Assembly: GCF_052857255.1 (NCBI RefSeq)
Contig: NC_135506.1
Location: 77,395,056 to 77,459,055 of the forward strand
Length of the DNA stretch: 64,000 nt
DNA from: Amblyomma americanum
Taxonomy: Eukaryota > Arthropoda > Arachnida > Ixodida > Ixodidae
Direction: 5' to 3'
Shown: one piece after another, positions 1 to 16,694 of the stretch
Numbering within the stretch: position 1 is the stretch's first letter
How the letters are laid out: each line of letters starts with the position of its first letter
Program-made: the position numbers and the translations under genes
Notes under the pieces: generated by a model
The model's database searches: none
Told to the model about the DNA's origin: nothing
The model's input: the letters and a program-made list of their open reading frames with translations, nothing else

Positions 1-954
1 TCAGCAATGAGGGCATTACTTTAAAATAAGGTTTCCTAAAGCATGCTTGACTGTAATTTCAGTGTGAAGCCAGTGGCAGAGTTTCACCTTCCTGCTCATT
101 GCCGTACATACCCCTAAGTTCTGAAATCCACTAAAAGTGCTAAACAGTGCCACAGCCAATACGAAAACTGACAACAACCTATAGAGAGAGAAAAAGAGAG
201 ATAAGACCCCATAACACCAGCTATAAACTATATTACAAAAAACAACCAAGAATAGTCATTGAAAAACACACATGAAAGGTAGGAATTGAGCGACCACTGT
301 CAAGAGGCCATCATAAAACATTCCATTTTTGCTGTTACAGCAACGATATAAGAATGCAGTGCTTGTTGCATTAAACATATTTTTTCCCGCCCTCTGCAGC
401 ACACTGGTGAGTGGTAAAGAATTTAAATTGCAGAGACCTGATTAATAAAGCACAGGAAAAGATTGTATATTTTCCAATTTCTGAACACATTTTGTTATTG
501 GCAAAGAACATAGGACACCTTGGTAGAGTATGTGAGCATCCGTGAGGTGACAGCCTGGCATAGGGTCGGGCAGCGCCAAACAGAACAGTGTGCATACTGC
601 ATCAATTCTGCATAACTTCATCAGGCACCAAACCATCCATTACCCTGCATTTGAGCAAAACAAGATTGTGTCAAAACATATTTCCTCTCTAATTTGATTT
701 ACACTTCAAAGTAGAATACAGGACCCAGCTTTTGGCTAGAGAAAGTGCAACTTCTCTGACAATCAGGAAATTTTTTTGTAAAGCTTTGATTACCAAAACA
801 TAATATTGCAATCTAGCAACGTAATTTCGGCTACCACATGCAGGAAATAGAATTGTGTTTAACATGGCTCTAACTGCCATTGCAAACAGACATAGCACGT
901 ACGTGATCTAACAATGAATGCTTGTTACTGATTTCCGTGTGCATCATACAATCG
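1..954. repeat. No gene seen; diverged copy of a dispersed repeat
   Basis: No exon or complete element is recognised here. About 70-245 resembles 11885-12095: both carry GGCAGAGTTTCA.CTTCC, a CTAAACAGT stretch, an AGAGAGAGA-type stretch, and then similar sequence. They look like two diverged copies of one unclassified interspersed repeat. Read by eye only. Confidence 0.35.
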
Positions 955-1690
955 AGCCCCCACATAATGAACCCAGATATATTGAATTATTGACTACATC
1001 GAACATACAGATTATCCCCTTCAAAATACCATGCAAAGGTATTGGAAAGTTGCCTAATGTGAACTCCAATTTAGCCAGTCATTCAATGTATTAAACGATG
1101 CACAGTGTTTTTTTAAGTGGCCCTTCTAATGGTGCTCTTCGGCCAATTTTCGTGTGCGGAGAAATTCAGCTGAGTGTGGCCTTGGGCACCTGCTGGCAAC
1201 AACCGAGAAACAAGGTGAAGGTGGGGTGTGCTTGGGGGTGGCCTTTGGTCCCCTGTACTTAATTTCCATGCCATGTTGCTGTCATTCAGTGAAGCCAATT
1301 TGACTGACAAGAGCACTGATGGCTCTAGCCTGGCCTGCTTCGCTGCCAAAGATGTTGCAAAAATCAGCTGTATTTCAATTTTAATGACAGTATTATATTT
1401 ATAGTGTACTCATAACACGAGCAGATATTTATGATAGGCAGTGGCTAGTGTGAAATGATGTGAACCAGGGTAAACCTGGCTATGCCCAGGCAGCAGTGTG
1501 CTGCCAGCATGCCAGTGGTGGAATTTCGATGCAAGAAGTGCATCCATAGCATGGGTGTAAAGTATTCTCGCTTGAAAATTAGACGTAAGCTTGTCTTTTT
1601 TCATTTATTATACAATCGAATTACAGATATATTGAACTACTTCATGGTCCCCTTTGAGTTCGATATATCTAGATTCAACTGCATACATTA
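955..1690. mobile_element. Non-autonomous Tigger-like element (diverged)
   Basis: The left end (AACCCAGATATATTGAATTA…, then AGATTATCCCCTTCAAAATA) matches, by eye, the inverted-repeat end of the Tigger element at 17.6-17.7 kb read on the minus strand. The right end, around 1608-1686 (…CCCCTTTGAGTTCGATATATCTAGATTC), looks like the opposite terminus. About 735 bp separates them and there is no transposase, so this is probably an internally deleted derivative. Exact ends and target duplication are unclear. Confidence 0.5.
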
Positions 1691-4600
1691 CAAAACACAT
1701 CAAGCATGAGTGAAAATATTATGAGTAGAATTAAAAATTCAAACCAGAATCATTCATAACACAGGCGTTCAGATACATCTGCAAAATGTGTTGTGCCTTT
1801 GAATTTGTGTTAGTGGCATGAAATAATGAATACTTGCACTGTAATAAATATTGATAATTTGTTTAACATCACTGTTAATATTTGCACCATTACTACCAGT
1901 CATCTAATCAAGTCTTCACATTTAAGCTAACTATGCACTGCACTCATCAGACACATTAAGTACTGAATGCTATAGTTCCAGGATGTAAATTCATGCGGAT
2001 CCTTCTCTGTCAGATGCCTGCATGATCTGCATTACTTCTGCTGGAGCAAACAAACCAGATGCCAAAATTATGTCCAACGGTGGCACCATTGGTGTCTGTT
2101 TTGGACATACGCATTCGGATATTTGCCGGACATCTGTCAAAAATTTGTGGTCTAATGGGTTTGTATAAGGGCATTAAATATTATTTCACACATTAACATT
2201 AAGCATATGAGTACTTCCTAAAAAAGGTAAATAAATCTGTAAGTGCATTGTAGAAACCCTTGCTCAAATAACATTTACAGGTATTCACTAGCAAAGAGAT
2301 AAAAACTATGATTAGCAAAATTAAAGGGACAATGAGGACAGATCAAAGTCTGTCTGTATTGATAGGAAACCACTCTCCTCGAAAACTGAGCTTTTCAGAT
2401 CTAGAAAAGTGCAAAAAACAAAATACACGAGACACCATTCCTGGCTGGTTGTGCAAGTAAACTACTTATGTTAACACTAATTTTTGGGCAGAGAACTCAG
2501 AGGCTATGCTACACTGCCATTCTCTTAAAAAAAAACTGCAACCAGCCCTTTATGGCATAAATGCCAGGTTTGAACGAAGTGATGAAAAAATTGTTGAATA
2601 CGATTTTCTTAGCCTCGTATAAGTGCGTCGATTGCCATGAGACATATGTTAACATACCACCCAAAAAAGGCAGAGAATCAATTTTTGATTAGTGCATCAT
2701 TTGATGGAGTTGTCCTCTGTGCCCCTTTCATCAGGCAATATTGGGAACAAAAGATACCAGGACTTTTAGAAGGTTTACAAGACAGCCTGGAAAACAGCCT
2801 CATAGTCAAATATGGGCATCACCACTCACACTATATTAATAAAATCAGTGATAAAGTAGACACTGTTGTACAAGTGACCGTAGAAACAAGAAATGAACCG
2901 GTGAAGTGCAGGATTTCAGTTCTGAAGTGAGTGGCTACCAGATGATGAAATGATCTAGCCTGCTCCCATGCATTGCATAACTCCTGATCTCTTTGATGGC
3001 ATCTATTGACCTGAGCAGACTGGTCACTTCATTGCACAATCTATTTTCAACATATACAGACACCTTCATGACTAGTGTGTGAAGCTATATCTCAGGGAAC
3101 CTCGGGGATACTTTAAGGTGCAGTTTGAATGTTGCAAAGACAGAAAAATCATGAAACGTCTGGAGAGCAATTACTCTTGTGAATAAAAAACAATGATACT
3201 TTTGGTGAATACTAAAGCAAGCATAGGTTTGTTGCAACTATCTGGGAACTTGAAGGGTATGCCACATCCAATTCTGAGAGAGACTAACATTCTGCACTGC
3301 ATCCAGGACACAAAGCAAATAACAGTGCTTCGACCACAAATGCAAGTACATTCCAAACAATATTGCGTTGTAATGCTCAAGACAAGACCTGCCAAACATA
3401 ATGAAAAAAAAATAACAATTGCCCATACCATGCTTTATACTATGGCCGCAAAGACTAAACCTGCTAGTCTAGGTGCACTCAATCAAAAAGCCTCATAAAA
3501 ATACTGCCACAGTCCAAAAACTGTTTTATTACATTGGCACAAAGGGATGTAGCTGAATTTCCCCACTACAACAGATACAACTGATATTAAGGCCATCGGA
3601 CATGCTATGACTGACTGCGTCTTACAACAAACAAGTGGCCAGTCAAGATGGACCACAGTTCTTGTGAAGTAATTTGTAAATCTTTGGTGTCGTCTTGCCA
3701 GCCCCAGTGCCCGGAAAAAAATTAAATGCACCATTTCTATTGAAGACAAAATGTTATGAGCAGCTGACCTTCATTGTTCTAAGAATTCAACATGGACATT
3801 CTCGGCACTCTCATAAGGCAGATTCACTAGGTGGAATGAAAGAGCTTCTAGGGACTTCCAGTAAGGCAGCTGTGGCTACTGAACTACATGGCTGTTCAAA
3901 GTCTTGCACAAGAGCATGGCACCACTGTGGAATGCAATTTTGACAATTCTCTCATGGGAAAGCAAACTTTGCATTCCTTTTTTCAACATTCAAAATTTGA
4001 GTTAGTTCACACTTAGTGCCATGTTATATTACAAGCATGATCTCTTCTGCCTCAAAGAAACATTCACAAGAAATTATTGTTGGCCTACATCAATATATTA
4101 CCGAATTCTAGCATTTGTTATTTTAGCTAAAAATGGAGGTTTCATGAGCTAGAAGAGGCCGAAAATTAAGAATGGCTGTCAATATTGCCGGCCAAGTTTT
4201 GAAGAACTGTGGTGTACTGACACAGATTTTTGGATGCAGATCCAAGAGGCCAGGCTTAACTGCCATTCACTTCAAAACCCTCCTCCCACTCCACCCTCCA
4301 GAAGCAACGCCCATGCAACTCCACCCTCCATAAGCACCGCCATCACCACCCATCCACCTTTACTGTGTAGAGGGGCTGTGCCCAACACCCAAACCACGTT
4401 CGCCCATCACCACCTCCTGAACATTTCCACCTAATACCCACCCGATCATGTTCACCTTTCAGAAGCCTTCAGCTGCATGACGCAGCACTAGAATGAAAAA
4501 CCAATGGCGAAATCCAATTGACATGTAATGGGTAGGCAATAAATATAAAATACAACTTTACAGTCAGTACTGCACTTGCTGATTTGTCTCATCACATTGT

Positions 4601-7585
4601 AAAGTTGCCTCTGCATTTTTTTACGGCTGAAGTTTGGACAATCCTAAGCTTTAGTGTTAGGCAGACGTGTTCAAAAGGTGCTGAAAATGATTCACTGAGT
4701 GCTGAAATTGTCGAATGGGAAGCGAACTTAGCACCTCAAAGCACTGCATGCATTTGGGTGCATAATGAATCCCAATTTTTGGTATTGTTAACAATACAAA
4801 CTACTAATTATCACCCAGCAATAATATCTCATCTTATTCAACAACAAATGCAATCACACTGTCTATATACCACTGCAGTTAAAGCAAAAATAACAGTACT
4901 TATCAAGGCACACCCCAGCATGCAAAAAATGTTGCCACATTCCTGATTCATGAAAACCGGTCAGTCAAAAGTCAAGATGGCAGCACTGATTCGAGTATTC
5001 CTAGTCGCCAACTAAATGACACTGCACATAAAAAGCACTAGGATGGTGCTAAAAATGGGTTTATATATTTTCCTTGTCTTAAAACAAGCTAAATTGATTT
5101 TCCCTTTGTTTGAAGATTAACAGACTTTATGGAGATGCTCTTCAACAAGCAACCCTTGAGCATGAAATCTACAAGCTAAACACCATCTCTGGAAGCCATT
5201 TGTCCTATTGTGTCATGTTGCTCGTTACGGTCCCTGGTAATATCTGTTTAACTGACACCACTCACCAAATAAGGTTTTTTTGAGCCCATGCAAGTATATT
5301 TTCAAAAGGACGTGTGCAGCAGCCTCACAAGGATATTTAAAGCTGCAACTTTAATGCAATAATGAGGGAAAGGGCAGCATGGCAGAAGAGTAGTCGCTCC
5401 TAAGAATACGAAGTAGAAAGGAGAAATCAGCAAGAGTAGACAAGTTGTTAAATCGTCAAAGCTGTGAAACAGAAGTGCTATAGTTTTGCTGTGACACCTT
5501 CTGAAGGCATAGATAATGAGACAGAGAAAGCTGAGACGACCTTAACATGCTCCACAACAGAGAAGGGATCTGGCAAGCAACAACTGTTTGGCCAAGAGTG
5601 ATCCACAAAGGAGGGCAGTGAGAGACTTGCAGTTTATCTGGCCATGTCAGGTGTGGCCCCTAAAAAGCAAACAAGAAAACAAGATGAATTATTGTGAAAC
5701 AGATATTCCCTTCATCCTTTTGCACATTTTGCACAATAGTGCAAAATCGCTCTGTGAACAGCACATGCGAACAACAAGATGGGAGGACCAAAGCTATCCT
5801 TGTACAATAGCAGAACTTAGTATCAAAAATGAAGGGAAGGATGGCAGTGTATACCTACGAATTTGAATGCCAGTACAAAAGCTAAACTACTGGCACTATT
5901 ATCACTTGTACTGGGATACCAGCTGTCAAGGGCTGCATTCAAATAACGACCATTTCGTGTGCTCACCAATGTATACGAGAAGCACGCATTGCACTTAAGA
6001 CACATTATTTTGATCCAAGCAATGATATGCACCGTGGAAAGAAATGTTTCATTTCCTGCCGCTACAGCACCAAAAAGTATATGCTCTGTCTTACTTCCAC
6101 ACATTACCGACAAAAGCTACTTTGAATACTCAGCATACATGACAAACACAAGCATGCCACCAGAACAAAGCAAATACTCTGAAATACAGCACGAGGTTTT
6201 GCACTGAATTCTTTGTATCATGTTAATGTAAAAAAAGAGAGAGCAGAGTTCTATACCTTAAGAGTTCAATATGCAACTAAGATAAGGAACCACTTAGTTT
6301 AAAATAACCAAGATTTTCATTCTACTGCAGTTTTTGTGTAGATTTAGAATGACATTAGGCAAAAAAAACTTTATTTTGTTCAGCGCCTATACACTTTTCC
6401 CTTGAGAATTGTGAAGAAATTTAGAATTAGTATATTAATTACAAATCAGTGGTTAATAACAATCTATGATCTCTTTAATCCATTTAGGTTAATAAAAAAA
6501 ATTGCCGTGACCAGGATTCGATTTCCACAGCATCGCACAGATATCTTCACTGGCCATGCAGAGAGCACTAGGCTATCACCACAACCTATCACGTCTATGT
6601 GCATTGCACATCACATTCTCCATCAACTAATACTACTACCAATCTAATAATCATGCTTTGAGCTATGTGGCGGTAGTGGCAGAGACATGTGCACTGCAAG
6701 TGTTGGTGAGGACAAATTTGGCAGAAACACTGCACTAGAGCTATGCACGTTGGCGTTGACAACATTGCTGCAGAAACCCGTCGCTGGAACGTAGGCTGCT
6801 GGCGCACATTGGCATCAACGAAGAAAAGTTACAGGATTTTATCCAAGTCTACTTAAGAGTGCAAATCCGAAAGCCTCTCCCTGTCCTCATTGTCCTTTCA
6901 TTTTTTGTTGTTTTTCTGTTGTTAGTTTCTGGTTTCTTTCATTACATATACCTTGGTTAAGAACTGTTACTTAACTACATTTTTGTTTTATTTACCACAC
7001 AGCTTACGATTGAAAGTTCGTGCAGACAACTACCATTTACAGCTTCTGTCTACAACTTCCGTCCATGCCATTCATGAGCCAAAAAACGCTTTTGCCTTAA
7101 AATCACTGTAAATGTTCTCTCACCTACAGTGCACACACTACCCAAACCTTCCACGTGTCTCCCAGCATGCCTGGCTGTAGTCTCCTCCAATGGAGGATAA
7201 ACTGGCCTTGACACGACAGGTGACCAAATTTAATTTGTGTCCCAAGCAGTTTGTTACTACTACTGCTAAAATACACCATTACAATCATTCCAGAAGCACC
7301 AACTGGCAACAGAAACAATGGCTAAATGGAAGCGAGTTGTACACAGCCTAGCGAGAGAGATGTGCAAAAGTCACTAAGGGTGTAAAATACACTTAATCTG
7401 CAGTGAGGGCAAGAATAACTGATTGATAACTGAAGGAGATGCAAGTGTATAACACACTGAAACTAACAAGGAAGAAAACTACTTTAGGCATGCAACAAAA
7501 TATTCGGCACAAATGGTGCCAAGCGAGACCATGCCACCCAATGGATCCATACACAAGGAAACTAAGTTCCTAGAAAAGCACATTG
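1691..7585. other. Intron or intergenic sequence, nothing recognised
   Basis: Nearly 6 kb of AT-rich sequence. Only short chance open frames are present, with no splice-flanked conserved peptide, RNA gene or complete transposon that I can support. It lies downstream of the last DHX30-like exon and may be intron of that gene. Confidence 0.4.
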
Positions 7586-7589
7586 CTCA

Positions 7590-7860
7590 GTTCATTTCAC
7601 ATTTACTGATGAGAGCATAAAAAGTGAAGTACATAGAGGGATAGGCATTACAAGAGAAAAAGGGTTTATTGACAGGAAAGACAGAGAGGTCGGCTGGAAA
7701 AATGAATATCTGGTCCGCTACTCTGCACTGAGGAAGGGGAAGAGGCAAAAAAAAGCGGGTCACGAAAGCGGATGATGATAATGGGAGAAGGCAGCTGAAG
7801 AAAGAGAAGGCACATTTTCTAACATTACAGACGCGAGTCAAGTCCCGTGTCACTTAAAAC
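7590..7860 (-). repeat. Retroelement 3' tail-like repeat
   Basis: Read on the minus strand this has a CATCATCC…, CAGTGCAGAGTAGC, ACCTCTCTGTCTTTCCTG order that resembles a 3' tail repeatedly seen in tick transcripts and LINE copies (recognition from memory). No coding part accompanies it. Family assignment is uncertain. Confidence 0.35.
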
Positions 7861-10740
7861 CGACAGAAAGTGAACTAGGAGAGAGGGAGCCCTTAGGGTG
7901 CTTGCAAACTTTTTTACAAGAGGACTTGTCTTCGTCTGGGTAAAGCATTCGTCAGTGGAGGGGCTTAAGTAGGGTGTTCACACAAAGGAGGAAGCCCTGG
8001 TGTGGGGTAGAAGGCTGTGATGTGGGAAGGGTGTTAGAATGTGAAGCGTGAACTTGAAAATTTTGCCCAGGCAGGATGGCTCCAAAAGAGGATCAGGCGG
8101 TTGACCTGCAGAACTGTAATAAAGAAATATGCCAGCTCAGCAGAAAAGAATCTGGAGGTTGGCGAAGGTGGACAGAGAGCAAATATGGGCTTGAAAGGCT
8201 GTGTGCCCACACGTGGAGAGCTGCAACACTAGGCATGGTACGACTGGATGGGCTGACCTAGAAAAATTAGGGGAAAGCAATTGAGCAGCATGGCAGAAAG
8301 AATACAAGGAAGAGGAAAAGAAAGAGAAGAGGGGAGGACAAAGGAGTGCAAAAGCCAAGGAATCCTGAGAAATTATAGCAGCAGGTGCACAGCATAATGT
8401 AAAAGAACAACGAAAACCCATCTACCTATGCTCTCTCTACCTTATAGTGAGAGCAGAAGACAGAAAAGTCATCCGTATTAGTTTTCCACCATTTAATGAT
8501 TACAGTTGATAAATGTACTCAATTGTTGTCAATTGCACAATATCTCAAAACAGGTAAGGCATGTAAGAATGTGTTCCACTGATTAAATGTGCAAATGACT
8601 CATGAAAGTTACTTAGGTACTGTTGGGTGAGTTGGTTTGAGATTTTTTAAAGTTAAGGAATAATTTAAAGTCCAGGAATAAGACGTACATGGACACACAC
8701 AGTAGTAGGCAAGCCAATGTGTGTTTCCAGTGTGACCGTTTTTGTCTGCCATTTAGTTTTGAAGCCTTTTCGTAAAATTTCCTGGAATGAGTCATTATGG
8801 GCAGGGTACACTGAGTGGCTTCTGCCTCATCAAGAAATTGATACTACTGCAGCAGAAATCACAGAAGCCCAAAGTCAAGATCATGCTGCACTAGAGGAAG
8901 TGATTTGTAGGAATGAAATAAAAAAATTACAGTTCAGTCAGAAGTGCAGCACCTTGAATATGTTTCCATCGCATTTTTGCAGCAAGTATTGCAAAGTTTC
9001 AGTGCATTTGGCACGCAGCTCGACAAGCAGTACTTGGACATCCATGTGATCACTTCTAATTTTCACTGATGCAAAGGGTTCTAGACAGATCCGGTTTGAA
9101 TCACTAAGAAATGGACTCATCAAATGAAAAGGCCAGCAGCTGTGTGGTGCTTGTTGCAAAGGTTGGCAGACAAATGTAATATAGACATTATAAAAGCATT
9201 GCTCCCATCTGAGCAGTCACTGTCCCAAATCAATCCTTGCAGATCACTTCAGCTTCTACTTCCACTGTGCGAGTCCTGTTTTTTTGCCTCCAATACCCAC
9301 AGCAGTGTACTACACATCAGAAAGGTGACCATGGTACAGTTTTTAAAGCTTTGAAATTTGTCGTGAGTTTTAGCATAGGGATGCGCTAACTATATATGTG
9401 ACATCTGTCAGATGCTCGCTAAGCTGTTTTTCCTTCGTGTTCTTGGTTTTTTCTACATCTTCATTGCCCTCTAATTTTGCGTCGATATGCAGCTTATAAA
9501 AACCCGAACTGTTGAAGTGTGCTTGTCATCTGGTGCCATCCCTTTCGTAATATAGTTAGTGCACCCTTATGCTAAGATGCTGCAGTTAGGTTTCTAGCCA
9601 TACATTATCTTTTGTAATATATTTACAAGTTTTTTCAAATGCACTTAATGCTATAAAATCTCACTGATTGCACAAGAGTACTGCATGCATTGTAGAAAAA
9701 CCAACAACCAAGAGAAGTGGACATCGCTAAAAGCTGCCACTGTTAGATTTATTTCGAAACTTCTGCAACAAATGCTGCACAACAACTTAGGCACTGGAAT
9801 TGTAAGATTTTGCCAGAATCAAAGGCTCGCTTATGCAAATAAGAGAAAACTGCCTGTCAAGTATCATAGCGGAAGAAATACAAGATTAAATGGCAAACCA
9901 AAAACTCTTCAAATCAGGATAAAGAAAAATCTGTCACCAAGTGCGCTACCTTCGTTTCTGCCAGTAAAGTACAAGCAGCGGACGTCAACACGATTTTAAA
10001 CACTGAAGCATGCGCTGCTGAGATACAATGCATAGAGTGCAATAGACAGCTAAAAATGAGAAGGCAGTGATGACTGCATTTCCATTGGAATGGCCACAAT
10101 AAATACAATGAATCATTTCAAGACAGGGATCCCCCATTCTAATTTATAAGACAACAGCAAAAAAGAAAGTGCCAGAGACACATTTCCTGAAAAATTGTTG
10201 TATACAATACAAAACGAAGGAAAACGTTTCTCTCGACCCATTTTGAAAACTAAAACACGTTGAAAAAAGGCATCAGCTCTCAAGGCACACACTGTGTACA
10301 CTTCTGCCTGATTTTTTAACCATTACTGTTCTTACAAGCAAATAAGAGATAAAACTGAAACAAAAACAAAGCATTGCCACCCAACAAACAGAGCTAATGC
10401 TGCTACTCTAATTCCATGTCTGGAAAAGCAGGTTTCTTCATAGTCATTCACCTTTAAATTTTGCCACAGCTCATACTTCCCTAAAGAAATTACACCACAT
10501 ATCAGATAGTGTCAACATGATTTATGTCAAAATATCCTTGATACTTCCAACAAAGATATCACGACGAAATTGGCAGGTTCTTGCAATGCACAATTGCTGA
10601 CAAGTGCAGCACTAAATGCTGGCAGAACACCCTGCAACATTTTTCAACAGCAAATGCCTTAAGATGAATAAACTGCACTCTCGGAGAACTTCAAAAACAG
10701 CCTGTGCGAAAATCGACTTGTGTAAAAAAACATAGTACAG
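7861..10740. other. Intron or intergenic sequence, nothing recognised
   Basis: No conserved coding sequence, RNA gene or bounded element is visible. The open frames here (up to about 110 codons) show no family motif or codon pattern that would justify calling a gene. Confidence 0.4.
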
Positions 10741-10749
10741 AGTTCCCCT

Positions 10750-12960
<2,211 letters not shown>

Positions 12961-12962
12961 AT

Positions 12963-13890
12963 TAAAGGGAAGCTGAAGCACTTTTCGAAAAAAAATGAGT
13001 TCTCTAGGTCATTATATAGCTTTTAGTCAGCTGAAAAAAAATATCTTTCAAAAAGTGCGGAAATAAACGTAAAAAGCTGTTTTTAAACAAAAACACGGCC
13101 CATCGCCTCAGGGCGCCAAATGCTGCTCTTGCCCGCAATTGGCCGGGACTGTCATGACGTCATCCACGGGGATCTCTAGCCGGCACCGGTGGCGTTGCTG
13201 CGTAGTGCGTTGCTTCAGCTGGCTTTTAAGGACTATGTTTTAGAAATTATGGATAATTCAAGCAATGTTGAACAGTTTGGACTTTCACCATGCATGTTCA
13301 AGCCATCAGCAGCTTCAGAAAACGGTGGAAACAAAGACGCCATAGAGTGCGCCGGCAGCGAAAGTCACGTTGGGACATTTTCACGTGGAAATCTCGACTG
13401 GATGGATGGATCACAGCTTTTATTTCCACCAGAAATGAAGACCCCTTACTACTCATCGCCACTGGCACGCAGGCCTGGAGGGCGGGGGCCGGAACCTCTG
13501 TGACTAAAGGGTAACAAAGAAAATTTATCTCCTCGTGGCCTCAGCCGCCAGATGGATTGGCTTGTTTCTGCCGAGCGGGTTCTTCGCTGTGCAGCAGGGC
13601 TTCCCAGCTTTCTCTGCAGTCAATATCTTCATCGACTCTTGGGAGTCAGCGCATTCCCATATTCTTTGCTTCCGGGTAACCGTGGAACTGCCGGCCTGCC
13701 GGAACCTGGACGAGTGTGCGCAAACCTATTCCGAAATTATTGTGAACTACAGACTACTGGACAGAAAACTCGTGCCACCGCCGGATAAGAAGCTAAGGAA
13801 TAGAGGAGCGATTGCATGGCGGCGCCTGCAAGCCGGAAATTTTGTTAACCCAGTATGGGCCTTTCATGTCCTACCAAGGTAACACGAAAA
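12963..13890 (+). mobile_element. Transposable-element mosaic with coding remnants
   Basis: The stretch starts at a TTAA-like boundary (ATTAAAGGGAAGCTGAAGC), in the manner of other TTAA elements in this window. A short ORF at about 13250-13390 begins MDNSSNVEQFGLSPCMFKP and looks like the N-terminus of a repeated tick protein, but it is broken after GNLDW by unrelated sequence. A second open stretch at 13640-13882 ends RGAIAWRRLQAGNFVNPV, which resembles the C-terminal tail of tick LINE reverse-transcriptase proteins. No intact gene is present and the family calls are weak. Confidence 0.35.
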
Positions 13891-16690
13891 CCGAATCTCG
13901 ATTGATACGTATGTTTTGCGTAGGTGCATGTGGAAGTGGGAACTGAAAAAAAAGGAAATTGCACCGAAATGTTGTTGTGTACCACTGCTGCATAAAAGCC
14001 TGGCCACCAACTTCTTTCCGGCGACAGTCTGTGTGTGTCTTCTCCTGGTTCTGCGTCTTTTTTTCGCTGTTTTTTTCTCTTGACCAACTTCTTGTAACGC
14101 CTGTAAACATGATCTAAATGAGATCACCAACACGCTTACACGAGTCGCGCGAGATATAGCATTTGTTCATTTATTTATAGTTGCTTGCCTAATTGCCCCC
14201 AAAGGTTTTTTAGAAATGCAAAACAATGCCAAACTGGATGAGTTGGAGTGGGTTCACTGCTGTACTGCAGCACGAAGAGACGAGGCGGCTGGGAGGAAGC
14301 TCCTGTGTGCGCTTTCCTTCTGTCACATGTTGAGGCTATTGTTCAACGATGAAGCTTCTGCACTTACCTCCGTGCGTTGTCTTTTGCATGCTGAACAAGC
14401 TTTTGAACAATAATTATGGCTGCGTTTCGGAGCTTGCAATGCTGCTCATCAAAACTAGTGTGCTGCAAGATATAGTTGCTGCTGTTGCATATCGAGATAA
14501 CCAGCAGAATTACTTGTGGATGATATACATGTATGCATACCACGGCTTGAAATCTTTGCCGTTCTGACTCAAGGACAAATTAGCACGAATTGTGGTGCCA
14601 CTGTTGATCGTCAGCCATGACCAAGCGCTCATGAATGCAAATATTTGCTTTGCTTAATTTACTAGGCTTATATAATTGTTTTTTTCTTCAGTTAGGTGCA
14701 GCTGCATTTGCTGAACGCTGATGAAAGATGAGAATTGCTTGTGCTGCCATGAGCTGCAAGCAGTCAGGAAAAAGCAAGAGGCACACAGTGCGTAACGAGC
14801 TCAAAAGAGTTCAAGACTGTGAGCGTTAAAGACAGTGCTGGAAGTGGCCTTAGCTCAGCATGGATGTGAACCAGCTGGAAAAGGCAAAAAGTTTGCAAAC
14901 AGGCAAGAAATTAATATAAAGAAAAGAGAAATATCGATGCACATATTTTGTGCAGGCAGTTTTGGCATGCTGCGTACCACCAGACTGTCTGGTTAACGTG
15001 GAAGAGGCTGGGGGAGAACAATCAACGGATTCTACCAAGCTGTGTGCAGAGCGCTGTTCGAAAGAAGTACCATGCCAAAACTGGTTTATATACAGGCTTC
15101 AAGCATTACACGGAAAGCCCGAACGAGAGAAAGTAAATGGCACTGGAGAGAAAGTAAACGGCAAGATTACGTTGATCTGTGGTTCGCCAAAGCGCGGGCC
15201 ACAGCAAAGCAAGCGCGGCCGGACGGCTGGCCGACTCTAAGTGAATGGGTCACTTCCGCCAGTTCTTCCTCTTGGCCGATGGCCCACCCGGTGCCTCCTG
15301 GGTAGCAGAGAACAATATGGTAAAAAATTTGTGTACCCCTTCCCCTTGTCTATTCGGCAGGCCACTGACCCTCTTGACCCCCCTCTGGCACGTGCCTATG
15401 ACTGCAGTATTCATAGATATGAGTATCTGAGAAAAGCTGCACCTCAACATCGACAAGGTAGTTTTATACCGGGAGTATAAAGGCAGCCACAATGCTGAAT
15501 TTCTTCAAATAAAATGTGCTCTAATTTGGCGTATATATGTGTAGTAAAATTGACCTCATTTCCAGCCAACATTTAGTCTTTATTTCAATTCCAACCTTTT
15601 CCTTGTAGCCTTTGCATTCACTACAGCTCTATTATTAGACTCCTGCAGCTAATCTTTAGTTCTCTCATCAGCAACTATAATATACTGTCACAGACTCCAC
15701 TGGTGTGATAAACATCAGTACAAACTAATTCTCAAATCGGGTATCAGTAAACAAGAAGTCTGAATGCACCCATAACCTGTGAAATTTAATCATGACTTGA
15801 AGTTTACTCAACAAACACCTGCTCAAGCATCAGAAATAGACAATTATTGACCAACACAATGCAAACCAAATACAACACAAATTTTATGCTCCTGATGAGA
15901 TAACACTGATGAGATAACACTATAGATGATGTAGCAATCTACTATAGCAAAACCAGGGGGCCTCCTAAAGTATGACTCAGGTGCTGCCATTGCAGCCATT
16001 GAGCACAGCTTTATTATATAAACTGGAGGGAGCAAATACGTACCTTCATTTAAAGAGTGTTTCTGGCTGCAGATACTGCTTGGCTGGCAACATCGCCTTC
16101 ATCCGTGATAGGAAGAGGTGTGGAATGAGTACTGCAGTAGACAAAGGCATAAATGAATTAACTACGCATATTCCAGCATAACCAGTTTTGTAATTGGTTA
16201 ACCCAACATTTTGGTCTATCACTAGGATACACCTTGTACACAGTGCAGAAATTCCAATTATATAAGACAGTTTGGTACAGAAAGTTAAAGTGCAGCATCA
16301 TTAACATTTATGAGTATCCTAGAATTATCAAACATGGCCAGCAGTTGTTTCTGACAAGTGAATAAAAAAATTGTTGCTATAGTTTAGAAAGAAATGTAAG
16401 GTGCAAATCAATTTTTCTAACAACAGCTCTGCACAGCTCTGCATAGGGGGAGCTTTTCAATTGACTCCTGGTGCCGACTCCTGGTTCTGGTGGCCGCCAG
16501 ACCATGTGACTATGATGCAGTTTCCTGTCAAGGGCGAACTTGGTGGCAGCCAGCGGGCTGCCCGAGCCCGGTTAATCGAAGAGGTCCACTGCTGTAGCCA
16601 CTCTAATACAAGACGAGCCAAAACCAAGCCAGTCCAACTGCGTCAGAGCGCTGCAGGCTTAACACCTGGGAAATCGCCTTGATATCTGAA
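13891..16690. other. Non-coding sequence, nothing recognised
   Basis: About 2.8 kb with several 60-100-codon open frames on both strands, none with family motifs. At 16400-16690 a more GC-rich block of unknown origin abuts the truncated Tigger copy. Confidence 0.35.
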
Positions 16691-16694
16691 AACC

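Noticed and set aside
2637..2930. A 97-codon plus-strand protein
   Set aside because: Despite its length in AT-rich sequence it lacks a recognisable domain, splice context or neighbouring coding sequence.
16401..16682. A plus-strand coding exon
   Set aside because: No motif, no conserved boundaries, and it abuts a truncated transposon; treated as unassigned.
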